Shown here: one piece after another, positions 34,137-43,008 of the stretch
Layout: every line of letters begins with the position of its first letter
How positions within the stretch are numbered: position 1 is the stretch's first letter
Source: Christiangramia portivictoriae DSM 23547
GTDB lineage: Bacteria > Bacteroidota > Bacteroidia > Flavobacteriales > Flavobacteriaceae
Reading direction: 5' to 3'
Assembly (NCBI RefSeq): GCF_000423045.1
Contig: NZ_KE383971.1
Span: forward strand, 692,092-756,091
DNA length: 64,000 bases
Made by a program: the position numbers and the translations under genes
The notes under the pieces: model-generated
The model's input: only the letters and a program-made list of their open reading frames with translations
Told to the model about the DNA's origin: nothing
Database searches by the model: none

Positions 34137-35170
34137 AAGATATAATAATCCAACAAAAAGATCCAATACTTTCTGCCCTGAAACGCTTAAACACCATACG
34201 AGATGTAAGTAGGTTAATCTTATTTGTAGAAAATGAAAGAAATGAAATAATTGGCTCCCTTACCGATGGAGATATTAGACGATCTCTAGCGGAAAGTGCA
34301 GATTTAAGCATTCCTGTAGGAGAAATTTGCAACAGAAACTTTACCTACATCGGATCAAATGATTTCAATCCAGATTTAAAAATTTTCCGAAAGAAAAATC
34401 TTCTTATAATTCCAGTCCTAGATAAGGATAGGAAAATGACAAATGTTTTAGACTTGGAAAAAATTAAGGCCATGCTTCCTTTGGAATGTATGATAATGGC
34501 GGGAGGGCGAGGTAAAAGATTAAGTCCTCTTACAGATTCTGTTCCGAAACCGATGTTGCCCCTTGGATCAAAGCCTATAATAGAGCATAATATTGATAGG
34601 TTGATTTCTTTTGGAATTCAAAAAATTTATATCTCTGTAAAGTATCTTGGAAATCAAATAAAAGAATATTTCGGTGATGGAAGTAGTAAAGGAATTGCCA
34701 TAGAATATATTTGGGAAGATGAACCTTTAGGAACAGCCGGTGCTCTATCTTTGGTAGATAGGTTTGATTCGAATCATGTATTATTAATGAACAGTGATTT
34801 ATTTACTGACGTAGATTTTGAAGACTTATATCTGGATTTGATAAATCAAAATGCCGATATGGCGGTGGCATCTACAGAGTATAAAGTGGATGTGCCATAT
34901 GCCGTTTTTGAAACTGAGGAGAATAAGGTTGTCAATTTTAAGGAAAAGCCTTCTTACGTTTATCATTCAAATGCAGGTATTTATATTCTAAAAAGAGAAT
35001 TAATAGAAAAAATTCCCAAAAATGAATTTTTTGATATTACCGATCTAATGGAAAATTTAGTAGAAGAAGGAGGAAAACTCGTACATAATCCAATTACAGG
35101 TTTTTGGATAGATATTGGTAGTCCGGTAGATTATAAGCAAGCGCAAGAATTTGTAAAACATATTGAATAA
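34133..35170 (+). CDS. ptmE: CBS-domain sugar-1-phosphate nucleotidyltransferase (PtmE-like)
   Basis: 345 residues. N-terminal pair of CBS repeats (about 5-115, with GSLTDGDIRRSL and IIPVLDKDRKMTNVLDL), then a nucleotidyltransferase domain with the signature MAGGRGKRLSPLTDSVPKPMLP and GSKPIIEHNID, and metal-binding MNSDLF. In Campylobacter PtmE makes GDP-glucosamine, the entry point of the GDP-based legionaminate pathway; its presence here argues for the GDP route. Coupled by ATGA to neuC and TAATG to neuA. Confidence 0.85.
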   Translation: MKDIIIQQKDPILSALKRLNTIRDVSRLILFVENERNEIIGSLTDGDIRRSLAESADLSIPVGEICNRNFTYIGSNDFNPDLKIFRKKNLLIIPVLDKDRKMTNVLDLEKIKAMLPLECMIMAGGRGKRLSPLTDSVPKPMLPLGSKPIIEHNIDRLISFGIQKIYISVKYLGNQIKEYFGDGSSKGIAIEYIWEDEPLGTAGALSLVDRFDSNHVLLMNSDLFTDVDFEDLYLDLINQNADMAVASTEYKVDVPYAVFETEENKVVNFKEKPSYVYHSNAGIYILKRELIEKIPKNEFFDITDLMENLVEEGGKLVHNPITGFWIDIGSPVDYKQAQEFVKHIE

Positions 35171-35853
35171 TGTTAGTAATTATTCCTGCGAGAGGGGGGT
35201 CTAAAGGTGTTCCTGGAAAAAATATAAAGGAATTAGGGGGTAAACCTTTAATTCAATATACCATCGAAGCTGCTAAAGAGCTTTTTGAAGATAGTCAGAT
35301 AATTATTAGTACGGATTGCAATGATATAAAGGAAACTGTTGAAAATTTTGGTTTGAAGGTTCCTTTCTTGCGTCCTGCGCATTTAGCAACCGATACGGCA
35401 GGTACATATGAGGTGCTCTTACATGCATTAAAATACGCTGAAAATTATGGGTTTAATCCTGAAACCCTTTTACTATTACAACCTACTTCTCCATTTAGAA
35501 ATGCAGCGCATATAAGAGAAGCCGTAGAATTATATAATTCACTTAAGTCAGAATTGGAAATGCTGGTATCGGTTAAAGAAACAAAAGCTAATCCTTATTA
35601 TTTACTTAAGGAAGAAAACGAAAATGGATTCTTAGAGAACTCTAAGATCGGAAATTTTACTCGTAGACAGGATTGTCCTAAGGTTTGGGAGTTGAATGGA
35701 GCCATTTACATTATTAATGTAGCTAGTTTAAAGAAAAAAACAATAAGCGATTTTAAAAATGTGAAAAAATTTGTGATGGATGAATATTCTTCACATGATA
35801 TTGATACGATGATGGATTGGAAATTTGCTGAATTTTTAATTTCTAATATATAA
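35170..35853 (+). CDS. neuA: CMP-nonulosonate cytidylyltransferase (NeuA/LegF)
   Basis: Activates the nonulosonic acid with CTP to the CMP-sugar donor. 227 residues, normal. The signature IPARGGSKGVPGKNIKELGGKPLI is complete at the N-terminus; LLQPTSPFR, ELNGAIYI and the C-terminal SHDIDTMMDWKFAE (metal-binding DIDT) are present. Last gene of the legionaminic operon; a 96-base gap with a new promoter follows. Confidence 0.93.
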   Translation: MLVIIPARGGSKGVPGKNIKELGGKPLIQYTIEAAKELFEDSQIIISTDCNDIKETVENFGLKVPFLRPAHLATDTAGTYEVLLHALKYAENYGFNPETLLLLQPTSPFRNAAHIREAVELYNSLKSELEMLVSVKETKANPYYLLKEENENGFLENSKIGNFTRRQDCPKVWELNGAIYIINVASLKKKTISDFKNVKKFVMDEYSSHDIDTMMDWKFAEFLISNI

Positions 35854-35909
35854 ATATTACTTTAAAAATAACTTTTTGTTAATGCATCTTTAATATGATT
35901 TTGGATAAT

Positions 35910-35917
35910 TATATTTG
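35910..35917 (+). promoter_or_regulatory. Putative -7 box before the PhyH gene
   Basis: TATATTTG, exact TAnnTTTG, 32 bases before the ATG at 35950. No -33 TTG at the usual distance. It suggests that module C can be transcribed on its own. Confidence 0.42.
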
Positions 35918-35949
35918 TAAATGATATCCGAAAATCTAAAGTATAAAGA

Positions 35950-36738
35950 ATGAATTACAATAAAATCCTTAAGTCTACGAAGGTTGAACTAAATAATCTT
36001 CGATTAGATATACTTAACTCAGACAAATTTATAACTTCTAAAGAGGAGGAAGAGATTGTTAAATCAATAGAAGAAAAAGGTTATTGTGTATTAGAGAGCT
36101 TTTATCCAAAAGAATGGTGTGAAAAAGCAAAAAATGAAATAGATCGCTTAATCTTAGCTTACAATAAACAAATTTGGAAGGATGAAGCAGAATCGGATCA
36201 TCGAATTTTTGGTGCAGACAGAGTTAGTCCTTTTATTAAAAACTATTATGAAGATTCAAAGCTTTTATCTTTATTACAAACCTATGAAGGCAGGGAGGTG
36301 AAAGATGGATTTACTTTAGGCGCTAAATTAGAGGCGGCAGAAGGAAATAAAGGTTCCGGTGGGGGGTGGCATAGAGATCATCCGAATGTAAAACAATCCA
36401 AATCTATTGTTTATCTAACGGATGTAAGTTTAGAGAATGGACCATTTCAATATATTGAGGCCAGTCATACTTCTAAAATCCTTTATAGAGATTCTTTTAA
36501 TTATAAATATGACCAGTTTCAGAATCGATTTACAGAAGAAGAAATACAACGTCTTCTTGATAAAGAACCTGAAAGGCTTAAAACATTTACAGCCTCAGCA
36601 GGTACTGTAATATTAACTGATACTCGGGGAATCCATAGAGGTAAACCTATAGAGGATGGATTTCGCTATGCTTTAACTAACTATTTATGGATGCATTCCA
36701 ACATCCCCTCACATATAGCTAAAACCTTAGTTGGTTAA
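35950..36738 (+). CDS. Phytanoyl-CoA dioxygenase (PhyH) family protein
   Basis: 262 residues. Fe(II)/2-oxoglutarate oxygenase family with the metal triad visible as HxD (His141, Asp143 in GWHRDHP) and distal His229 (RGIHRGKP), and the arginine in GFRYALTN expected to bind 2-oxoglutarate. The family hydroxylates small molecules and, in several natural product and surface glycan loci, unknown substrates. Its place after a nonulosonate operon and before a glycosyltransferase-like gene suggests hydroxylation of a sugar or sugar substituent, which is an inference. Confidence 0.85.
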   Translation: MNYNKILKSTKVELNNLRLDILNSDKFITSKEEEEIVKSIEEKGYCVLESFYPKEWCEKAKNEIDRLILAYNKQIWKDEAESDHRIFGADRVSPFIKNYYEDSKLLSLLQTYEGREVKDGFTLGAKLEAAEGNKGSGGGWHRDHPNVKQSKSIVYLTDVSLENGPFQYIEASHTSKILYRDSFNYKYDQFQNRFTEEEIQRLLDKEPERLKTFTASAGTVILTDTRGIHRGKPIEDGFRYALTNYLWMHSNIPSHIAKTLVG

Positions 36739-36765
36739 ATTCTTAGCATTTCAGAATAAGAATTT

Positions 36766-38139
36766 ATGAATAGAGAAGAATTTGTTAACTGGGTTAATAA
36801 CCTAGAAAATAGTTACCCTGTAAATGAATGGCTTATTAATGAAGTACAGGTATGGCCACTGATTAAGGTTAAATTATTATTTTATTCTGGTAAAACCACT
36901 ATAAAAAAACAAAAGGGCTTGTCAAAATGGCAAAAACTCTTGAATTCAGTTAAAGGCGGTATTGATTACATTAATCTAACTGTAAAAGCTAAATCAAAAC
37001 ATTCTACTGTTTTGTATTCTATCGCTCCTCATTTTCGGTTTCTTAATGAGGATAAAATATATGTGAATAGGTATTATAATCAGTTAATAAGGAAATCCTT
37101 AATCTCAGAAAATAAAGATTTTAGAATATTTGACTACGGCGAAGTTGAACCTGATTATAAATTGAATACTGATTATGTAGAAAAAACAATTTTTTTAGGG
37201 AACTTAAAATATTTTGCTCTATTTAGGAGGGATTTATCTGTAGCATTTAAAAAAGAAGATATTCATTTGCCTGAATTTGATGACTTCTTAAAAGAGATAA
37301 CTAATAAAATTGGCCCAAATTCAATTAATAGACGCTCAATTTTAAAGCAAGTTGTTTATATTGAAAAGCTAAAAGACATTTATATAAAACTTCTTGTAAA
37401 ACTTAAAGTTGAAGAAGTTTATATTCTTTGTTATTATGTATCTGAAATGTATGCTATGGCAATGGCTGCAAATCAACTTGGAATTAGTAGTTGCGATATT
37501 CAACACGGAGGTCAGGGCAGGCTTCATTTGGCTTATAGTGGTTTCAATAGTATTCCTGAAAATGGTTATAAACTTCTACCAAAAAGATTTTGGGTTTGGG
37601 ATAAAGATTCCTATCTCGAAATTGAAAAATGGATTGCTAAGCAAAATTATCATGAGGTATTCATTAATGGCAATCCATGGATCGAATATTGTGTGAAGCA
37701 ATATACTTCTAAAGTAAATACTAATAAAAAAATTATATTGTATACAATGCAACCTGTCGGTGAGCATTTACTAGATCCTTATATTATTGAAGCTATAGAT
37801 AAAACCCCACCAGATTATATTTGGTGGCTAAGACTTCATCCCAGGCAATTAAAGCAAAAAGCAGAGCTAAATATTCTATTGGCTAAATATAGTTTATTGG
37901 ATAAGGTTAATATCGAAGATGCAACTAGATTACCTCTACCCGGTATTTTAATTAAAACGCATATACATCTTTCAAAATATTCTGGATCTATCTTAGAGGC
38001 TTATTTAATGAAAGTAAAAACTATAATTTTGAGTGACATTGGAGTAGAAAGTTTTCCTAATGTTGTGGAATCTGACTATGGTATTATTAATAAAGAAAAA
38101 GATGCAAACAAATTATTAGATCAAATAAGAAATATTTAA
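36766..38139 (+). CDS. GT-B-like transferase, possible nonulosonate transferase
   Basis: 457 residues, no membrane segment. N-terminal part divergent (EWLINEVQVWPLIK near residues 21-34 resembles a start seen in putative surface-carbohydrate proteins). The C-terminal half has DIQHGGQG (about 245-252), LRLHPRQ (about 352-358) and HLSKYSGSILEAYLMKVKTIIL (about 405-427). A HP motif and a Ser-containing motif near the C-terminus recall CMP-sialic acid transferases (GT38/GT52/GT80) and CDP-glycerol transferases. It could be the enzyme that uses the CMP-sugar made upstream, because no other sialyltransferase-like gene is in the window. Family identity is not certain. Confidence 0.6.
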   Translation: MNREEFVNWVNNLENSYPVNEWLINEVQVWPLIKVKLLFYSGKTTIKKQKGLSKWQKLLNSVKGGIDYINLTVKAKSKHSTVLYSIAPHFRFLNEDKIYVNRYYNQLIRKSLISENKDFRIFDYGEVEPDYKLNTDYVEKTIFLGNLKYFALFRRDLSVAFKKEDIHLPEFDDFLKEITNKIGPNSINRRSILKQVVYIEKLKDIYIKLLVKLKVEEVYILCYYVSEMYAMAMAANQLGISSCDIQHGGQGRLHLAYSGFNSIPENGYKLLPKRFWVWDKDSYLEIEKWIAKQNYHEVFINGNPWIEYCVKQYTSKVNTNKKIILYTMQPVGEHLLDPYIIEAIDKTPPDYIWWLRLHPRQLKQKAELNILLAKYSLLDKVNIEDATRLPLPGILIKTHIHLSKYSGSILEAYLMKVKTIILSDIGVESFPNVVESDYGIINKEKDANKLLDQIRNI

Positions 38140-38167
38140 AGATAAATAAGGTTTTTGGGAATTGAAG

Positions 38168-38800
38168 ATGGAAAATAAACTTATTGAAATTAAAAAATAT
38201 ATCTATCGGAGTGCGGTAGGATTTGAGAATAAAATTAAATATGGCAAAAATGGCCCTGAATTTGGCGAATTAATATATATAAACCCCCAGGAACATGATA
38301 CTTATCTGTCGTTCAAACACCGTTCATTTTCAGGTCGAATTTTAGAAGGAGATTGGGATTTGCAAGCCCAACAAGGAATTGAAAAAAACATAATTTATCA
38401 AGCGTGTATTGAGCATTGGGAATATGATGTTCCATGGGAAGAAACCGGAATTTATGATTTTATGATAAATAAAATCGAAAAATTTGGAGGATTTGTCGAT
38501 GGTTGCGGGAATTTAAAGGATGTTATAATAAGATATGAGAAATTAGACAATCTATTTCAAGTAATTAAATCATCCCGTACTTTTAAAACACAAAAAGAAT
38601 TAAATCCTAAGTCATTTAATGAGAATGGAGGTCTTTTGTTTCATATAGGACGAGATGGTAAACCTATTTTTGGAGGTGGTGGAATGCATAGGTTTTCTAT
38701 GGCTAAAATATTGAAATTAAGGAATATTCCTGCGCAAATAGGAGTGATTCATCCGGATGCAATTGAAGTATGGAAGAAGCATAAAGGGTTAGGTATTTAA
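38168..38800 (+). CDS. ParB-like (GxHR motif) protein of unknown function
   Basis: 210 residues from the ATG at 38168; an in-frame TTG at 38162 would add two residues. Not recognised as a known enzyme. The C-terminal part HIGRDGKPIFGGGGMHRFSMAKIL followed by IPAQIGVIHP has the form of the ParB/sulfiredoxin-like core (h.R.dG....dG.HR...A..l....i.v.v), in which the His-Arg pair contacts a nucleotide triphosphate. The N-terminal half is rich in aromatic residues. There is no DNA-binding helix-turn-helix. Proteins with this core are sometimes next to glycan genes. Function unknown. Confidence 0.6.
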   Translation: MENKLIEIKKYIYRSAVGFENKIKYGKNGPEFGELIYINPQEHDTYLSFKHRSFSGRILEGDWDLQAQQGIEKNIIYQACIEHWEYDVPWEETGIYDFMINKIEKFGGFVDGCGNLKDVIIRYEKLDNLFQVIKSSRTFKTQKELNPKSFNENGGLLFHIGRDGKPIFGGGGMHRFSMAKILKLRNIPAQIGVIHPDAIEVWKKHKGLGI

Positions 38801-38808
38801 AATGCATT

Positions 38809-38853
38809 TAATAAACTTAGTTTATTATTGTTACTTCAACATTTTAGAATGTT
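38809..38853. terminator. Two small hairpins between convergent genes, possible terminator
   Basis: AATAAAC-TTA-GTTTATT (38810-38826) and AACATT-TTAG-AATGTT (38838-38853), both perfect but AT-rich. They lie exactly in the short gap between the convergent genes ending at 38800 (+) and 38858 (-). No long T-run follows. Confidence 0.35.
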
Positions 38854-38857
38854 AAGG

Positions 38858-39886
38858 TTAGTCTGGTAATAAAATTTTTTGCATTGCGGTTCTTTTTGGA
38901 TGTGTTTCATCAGAAAACTCCCTTGGGCCTAATTTATCTTTTTCTGGATTAAATGATCCATATAATGGGATATTGGAGTGGTTCGCAAATTTTAAAATTT
39001 TTTCTTCCTCTTCGTTGATGATAGGAAATTGATTTGTCATTTCTTTATAAACAAGTGGGTGGAATGGGGATAGGACAAAAATTATCTCAATATTATTCTT
39101 TTTTATGTCGGCAATTAACGACCGAAACTCGTTCCATTTAGGTTGGAGGGAATTAAAATTCTGGTATCTTTCTACCATACCACCAGCGGTCCAAACTTGT
39201 GCACGTTCTTCCACTAATTTAGCAGATATGTTTCGCCTTTGTTTTCCGTAGGTTATGGAACCGTCGGCTATTTTAGTTAGATTTGAGTTTTCTGAAGTGT
39301 TCACAGCTAACGGTTCGTGCTTTCCGATTAATTTATCATATAGCGTGGGTAATGAATTTTGGAAATAGGATAAAGAAATGAGTTGATCTATAGTTAATAG
39401 GGTTTCGGTTTCGTTAATATTTTTAAAACTGTAATAATATTTGCCTATGGATTTCCATCGAGTACGTTTGTCATCAACCTGAAAGGTCCAAGGGTCTATA
39501 CCTAAGACTATTTTTTTTGGTAAATTATTAGTGGTTTTGTATAACTCGTAGATGGCAATTAGATCTTCTAAACTTGCTCCACTTACAGAACTATTCATGA
39601 ATTTTGATTCTGGAAAAAAATCTTTACTTATTTGCATTGCTCTACTAGAACCTATAACGACAACTTCTGGTTTATACTTTAAATTAAAAATAATTTCTTC
39701 CTGTAACAATCTTTCATCATAATTTGAAATATTAGTCACATTCTTTCCTGCTGCCAATATTTTCGCTATTTTCTTTTCATAATTTCTATTATAAATATTA
39801 GCTGCATCTCCAAAGTAATTGGTAAGTACAATTAGTAGTAGCACTGGTAAACTAAATAAGAATATTTTATTCAAGAAGTATTTCAT
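38858..39886 (-). CDS. SGNH-like membrane-anchored partner of MBOAT acyltransferase (AlgJ/AlgX-like role)
   Basis: 342 residues from the ATG at 39886, which follows the MBOAT stop by one base; a start 36 bases upstream would overlap the MBOAT gene. One N-terminal membrane anchor (MKYFLNKIFLFSLPVLLLIVL), then an extracytoplasmic domain with GSSRAMQ (nucleophile Ser region), GxxxxD-like GIDPWTF and the late DETHPKR, giving the Ser and Asp-His positions of an SGNH hydrolase fold. Such proteins paired with an AlgI-type MBOAT finish O-acetyl transfer to a glycan in the periplasm. Transcribed with the MBOAT gene on the minus strand. Confidence 0.75.
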   Translation of the reverse strand: MKYFLNKIFLFSLPVLLLIVLTNYFGDAANIYNRNYEKKIAKILAAGKNVTNISNYDERLLQEEIIFNLKYKPEVVVIGSSRAMQISKDFFPESKFMNSSVSGASLEDLIAIYELYKTTNNLPKKIVLGIDPWTFQVDDKRTRWKSIGKYYYSFKNINETETLLTIDQLISLSYFQNSLPTLYDKLIGKHEPLAVNTSENSNLTKIADGSITYGKQRRNISAKLVEERAQVWTAGGMVERYQNFNSLQPKWNEFRSLIADIKKNNIEIIFVLSPFHPLVYKEMTNQFPIINEEEEKILKFANHSNIPLYGSFNPEKDKLGPREFSDETHPKRTAMQKILLPD

Positions 39887-39887
39887 A

Positions 39888-41339
39888 TTAAAATTGAAAA
39901 TAAATGAATTGGTTGTTTTCAAAGTTACCGAAAATTAATATTGTAATGATAATGAGGTAATAGAATCCATATCTGGTAGTTCTTTTCCAACTATTCCCGA
40001 TTTCTTCAATAGCGAATTCCTTTTCTCTGCCAATCCACTCTATGAGCATAAATAGAATGATAAGAATTAAAGTTGTAAGAGCTCCTGTTTTACCCATAAA
40101 TTCTGGTGAAGAGAAAAGGGATTTTGAGAAAACACCTGATAAATAACTTATAGCATGACTTATGTTTTCAGCTCTAAAGAAGATCCATGCAAGTACGGTA
40201 AGTCCAAAAGTAGTAAGAATAGAAGTTATCTCTTTTATGTTGGGGAAATTTCTATCTTCCGCAACATTTCCTAAGTGATGGCGGTTCTTTTTTGCTAATA
40301 AAAGTGGAAGAAAATAAATTGCATTTAAAGCCCCCCAAACTAAGAAAGTCCAGTTTGCTCCATGCCAAAAACCACTCACAAGAAAAATTATAAAAGTATT
40401 TCTTATTTTCATCCATAACCCCCCGCGGCTTCCTCCTAATGGTATATAAAGATAATCCCGAAACCAGGTAGAAAGAGAAATGTGCCATCTCCTCCAAAAT
40501 TCCGCCATGTCACGTGAGAAATATGGAAAGGCAAAATTTTTCATTAAATCAAATCCAAAAAGCCGGGATGTACCTATTGCAATATCAGAATAACCCGAAA
40601 AGTCACCATAGATTTGGAAAGTAAAAAACAAAGCGCCAAGTAAAAGTGTACTACCGTTATAGTTGGCTGAATCATTAAAAATAAGATTCGCATATTTTGC
40701 GCAATTATCGGCAATCACAATTTTTTTGAACAGACCCCATAGTATTTGTTTTAATCCATTAACAGCCAGAGCATAATCAAAGTGTCTTTTTTTATAGAAT
40801 TGGGGTAGTAAATGAGTAGCTCTTTCAATAGGTCCCGCGACTAATTGAGGAAAAAAACAAACAAAAGCTGAAAAAGCTATTATGTCTTTCGTAGGTTCGA
40901 GTCTACCTTTGTATACATCTATTGTGTAACTAAGAGTTTGGAAGGTATAAAAACTAATTCCTACAGGTAAAATTATTTCAAGAGTATTAAAACCAATAGT
41001 CGACTGGATTCCTGGGATCAAATCATACAATGAATCAAGAAAAAAATTGTAATATTTAAATACGCCTAAAAACCCCAGATTTACTATAATACTGGTCCAA
41101 AGTAATGCTTTTCTTTTTAATCGATTTTCCTCAGTTTTCAGTAAACGGCCCACCGTGTAATCTATGAAAGTACTAAAAATTATTAAAGATAAAAATCTCC
41201 AATCCCACCATCCATAAAAAATATAACTCGCTAGAACGATTAGAAGATTTTGTATTTTTAAATTTTTCCCGGTAACAAACCAATAGAGTATAAATACTAC
41301 AGGGAGAAAAATGGCGAATTCTAGGGAATTAAAAAGCAT
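39888..41339 (-). CDS. MBOAT-family O-acyltransferase (AlgI/DltB-like)
   Basis: 483-residue polytopic membrane protein. Family landmarks: WRRWHISLSTWFRDYLYIPLGG (about 272-293) with the first conserved His, and FLVSGFWHGANWTFLVWG (about 314-331) with the second, catalytic His. It moves an acyl group from a cytoplasmic donor across the inner membrane to a periplasmic acceptor; in alginate systems it works with AlgJ/AlgX. It heads a two-gene minus-strand operon with its own consensus promoter, inside a mostly plus-strand locus, so acetylation may be regulated apart from synthesis. Confidence 0.92.
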   Translation of the reverse strand: MLFNSLEFAIFLPVVFILYWFVTGKNLKIQNLLIVLASYIFYGWWDWRFLSLIIFSTFIDYTVGRLLKTEENRLKRKALLWTSIIVNLGFLGVFKYYNFFLDSLYDLIPGIQSTIGFNTLEIILPVGISFYTFQTLSYTIDVYKGRLEPTKDIIAFSAFVCFFPQLVAGPIERATHLLPQFYKKRHFDYALAVNGLKQILWGLFKKIVIADNCAKYANLIFNDSANYNGSTLLLGALFFTFQIYGDFSGYSDIAIGTSRLFGFDLMKNFAFPYFSRDMAEFWRRWHISLSTWFRDYLYIPLGGSRGGLWMKIRNTFIIFLVSGFWHGANWTFLVWGALNAIYFLPLLLAKKNRHHLGNVAEDRNFPNIKEITSILTTFGLTVLAWIFFRAENISHAISYLSGVFSKSLFSSPEFMGKTGALTTLILIILFMLIEWIGREKEFAIEEIGNSWKRTTRYGFYYLIIITILIFGNFENNQFIYFQF

Positions 41340-41357
41340 TTAATGAAATTTTGGAGG

Positions 41358-41386
41358 CAAAAATAATATAAAAAGTTTGGAGACAA
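41358..41386 (-). promoter_or_regulatory. Promoter of the MBOAT-SGNH operon
   Basis: On the minus strand: -33 TTG (41386-41384), 18-base spacer, -7 TATTTTTG (41365-41358), exact consensus. Predicted start near 41353, about 14 bases before the ATG. Confidence 0.6.
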
Positions 41387-41625
41387 ATCAATTAAATTTT
41401 TAATCTGTTTTGTTCTAATTAACTTGCCTTCGGAGGTAGACTTAGTTTGCTTAATCTTAAAAATCCAGTTTTTCCTTTCTTAAGCCGACTGAAGGGCACT
41501 GAATGATTTTTTAATAATTTCGGAAATGTAATACAAGCAGTTTAAGTTTTTGGTAGCTACATGAACATAACATTTGAAATAAAGTTTTACCAGTAAATAG
41601 AATCATAGCCTAATTAAATTCAAAT

Positions 41626-41661
41626 AAAAAAGCTGTCCCAAATGAAGGTGACAGCTTTTTT
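41626..41661. terminator. Rho-independent terminator
   Basis: AGCTGTC (41631-41637) pairs with GACAGCT (41650-41656), extended by flanking A and T runs, with a 12-base loop and T-run. Functional on both strands; it lies 22 bases after the stop of the TSP3 lipoprotein gene on the minus strand. Confidence 0.85.
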
Positions 41662-41682
41662 ATTTTTATATTAAGGTAGAAT

Positions 41683-42768
41683 TTAAATTGGTATATTAGC
41701 TTGTCCAGCGCAATCTTGTATTGCCTCCTTTTCATTCTCAGTTATTAACCCTGCTTCAATCCACTCTCTTAATTTGCTGGAAATAGTTCTAGCGAACTGT
41801 CCATGATTTTTATAATCCCCAGCCTCAATTTGATCAATAATGTCTGATTTGGTATAGCCTACGCTTTCTGGAATTAGTGAATTTTCTATTCTCGTGTCAC
41901 AACCATCAATTATTATTGTTTCTTCTATATTGGAATTATCAAAATTATCTTCATCATCATTAACGCCATCATTGTCGTCATCATTATCGCATACATTTCC
42001 AGAACCATCTTCATCGTTATCTGCCTGATCAACATTTGGAATTGCTGGACAATTATCTAAATTATCAACGATGCCGTCTGTGTCTTTATCCGGACAAAAG
42101 TAAATATCATCAATAAAAATAGAATTATTATATTCCAGAGCAATGCTTGTTACCTCCACAGATTTAATCCCTAAACCAGAAACTTCAAAACTAATAAACT
42201 CTGGTTCATCGCCACTAGTCTCTACAGTTTTACTATCTATAACATTCCCACTGGCGTCCTTTGCACTATAAGCCGTTACCGTTATAATGTCGGCATCTTT
42301 TGCTCCACCACCCTTATCGCCTGCAATCAGGGAAACAGATAAAACACTTTCCTCAAAGTTTATTAACTTAGATGCCCCATAAGGAAAATCTGATCCTAAT
42401 AACCCTTTGAAAATATAAGGTTCGTCGGAACGTATTCTCATATCCTGGTTCGTTCCATTTGGACCTGCCTTAAAGGTTATACCTAAAGAAGGGTAATTAA
42501 TTTGCGGATAGTCCCCTTCATTGATCTCATTGAAATCAATAAAATAACAACCTGTATCATCGGGGGTAAAACTAATTGAAGACTTATTTGCAGGGTTTGA
42601 TCTTTTTGATTCAATCCACGGACCAATCCCTGCTGGATCAACATTTCCAATTGGTTCGTGAGAAATTTCCATCTCATTCGAATTTAGATTTTCTACTTCC
42701 TGTTTCTCGCACCCCTCAAATAATATGATTAATAAGGTCATGAAAATCCCAAACTTTAAATTTTTCAC
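41683..42768 (-). CDS. Lipoprotein with thrombospondin type 3 calcium-binding repeats
   Basis: 361 residues from a GTG start (complement of 42766-42768). Signal peptide with lipobox ILFEGC (Cys20). Residues about 70-225 form a beta-rich domain ([21 protein letters not shown] resembles calcium-dependent carbohydrate-binding-like folds). Residues about 227-280 are Asp/Asn-rich TSP3 repeats ([38 protein letters not shown]) expected to bind calcium. The C-terminal 60 residues are helical. Presumably on the outer membrane surface. No enzymatic motif. Divergent from the PhoX-like gene and ended by a strong terminator. Confidence 0.82.
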   Translation of the reverse strand: MKNLKFGIFMTLLIILFEGCEKQEVENLNSNEMEISHEPIGNVDPAGIGPWIESKRSNPANKSSISFTPDDTGCYFIDFNEINEGDYPQINYPSLGITFKAGPNGTNQDMRIRSDEPYIFKGLLGSDFPYGASKLINFEESVLSVSLIAGDKGGGAKDADIITVTAYSAKDASGNVIDSKTVETSGDEPEFISFEVSGLGIKSVEVTSIALEYNNSIFIDDIYFCPDKDTDGIVDNLDNCPAIPNVDQADNDEDGSGNVCDNDDDNDGVNDDEDNFDNSNIEETIIIDGCDTRIENSLIPESVGYTKSDIIDQIEAGDYKNHGQFARTISSKLREWIEAGLITENEKEAIQDCAGQANIPI

Positions 42769-42889
42769 AATTTTTACAATTTTGATTAATAAATAATTAC
42801 CGAACTTTTAAGAATACAGTGGTATAGTAGAAAAAGGGGGTAGGGATATAGATAAATATATGTTTATAAAATATATACCTTATTTAAAA

Positions 42890-42919
42890 TTGGAAATATT
42901 GGATAAAATGATAGTTTTG
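42890..42919 (+). promoter_or_regulatory. Promoter of the PhoX-like / peroxidase pair
   Basis: -33 TTG (42890-42892), 19-base spacer, -7 TAGTTTTG (42912-42919), exact consensus. Predicted leader of about 85 bases before the ATG at 43009. Confidence 0.6.
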
Positions 42920-43008
42920 TTCGATAAAAAGATCAGTTTAAGATAATTATACTCATTTGTGCAAAACTTTATTCTTATTGAATAATATATTAAGTTAAAT
43001 CTTATAAA

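Larger units (their letters stand above)
41340..41682. other. Intergenic region between two minus-strand genes
   Basis: 343 bases without a gene. It contains the MBOAT promoter at its left end (41358-41386) and a bidirectional terminator at its right end (41626-41661). Between about 41390 and 41620 I see only AT-rich sequence with no clear ORF, repeat or RNA structure. Confidence 0.5.

Noticed and set aside
28000-35853. Pseudaminic acid pathway instead of legionaminic
   Set aside because: The dehydratase has Met in place of the PseB tyrosine, the aminotransferase is LegC-like, a hydrolysing 2-epimerase of NeuC type and a PtmE protein are present, and PseG is absent.
42781-43008. AT-rich region as a possible phase-variation (invertible promoter) site
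   Set aside because: No pair of inverted repeats flanking the promoter and no recombinase gene in the window.
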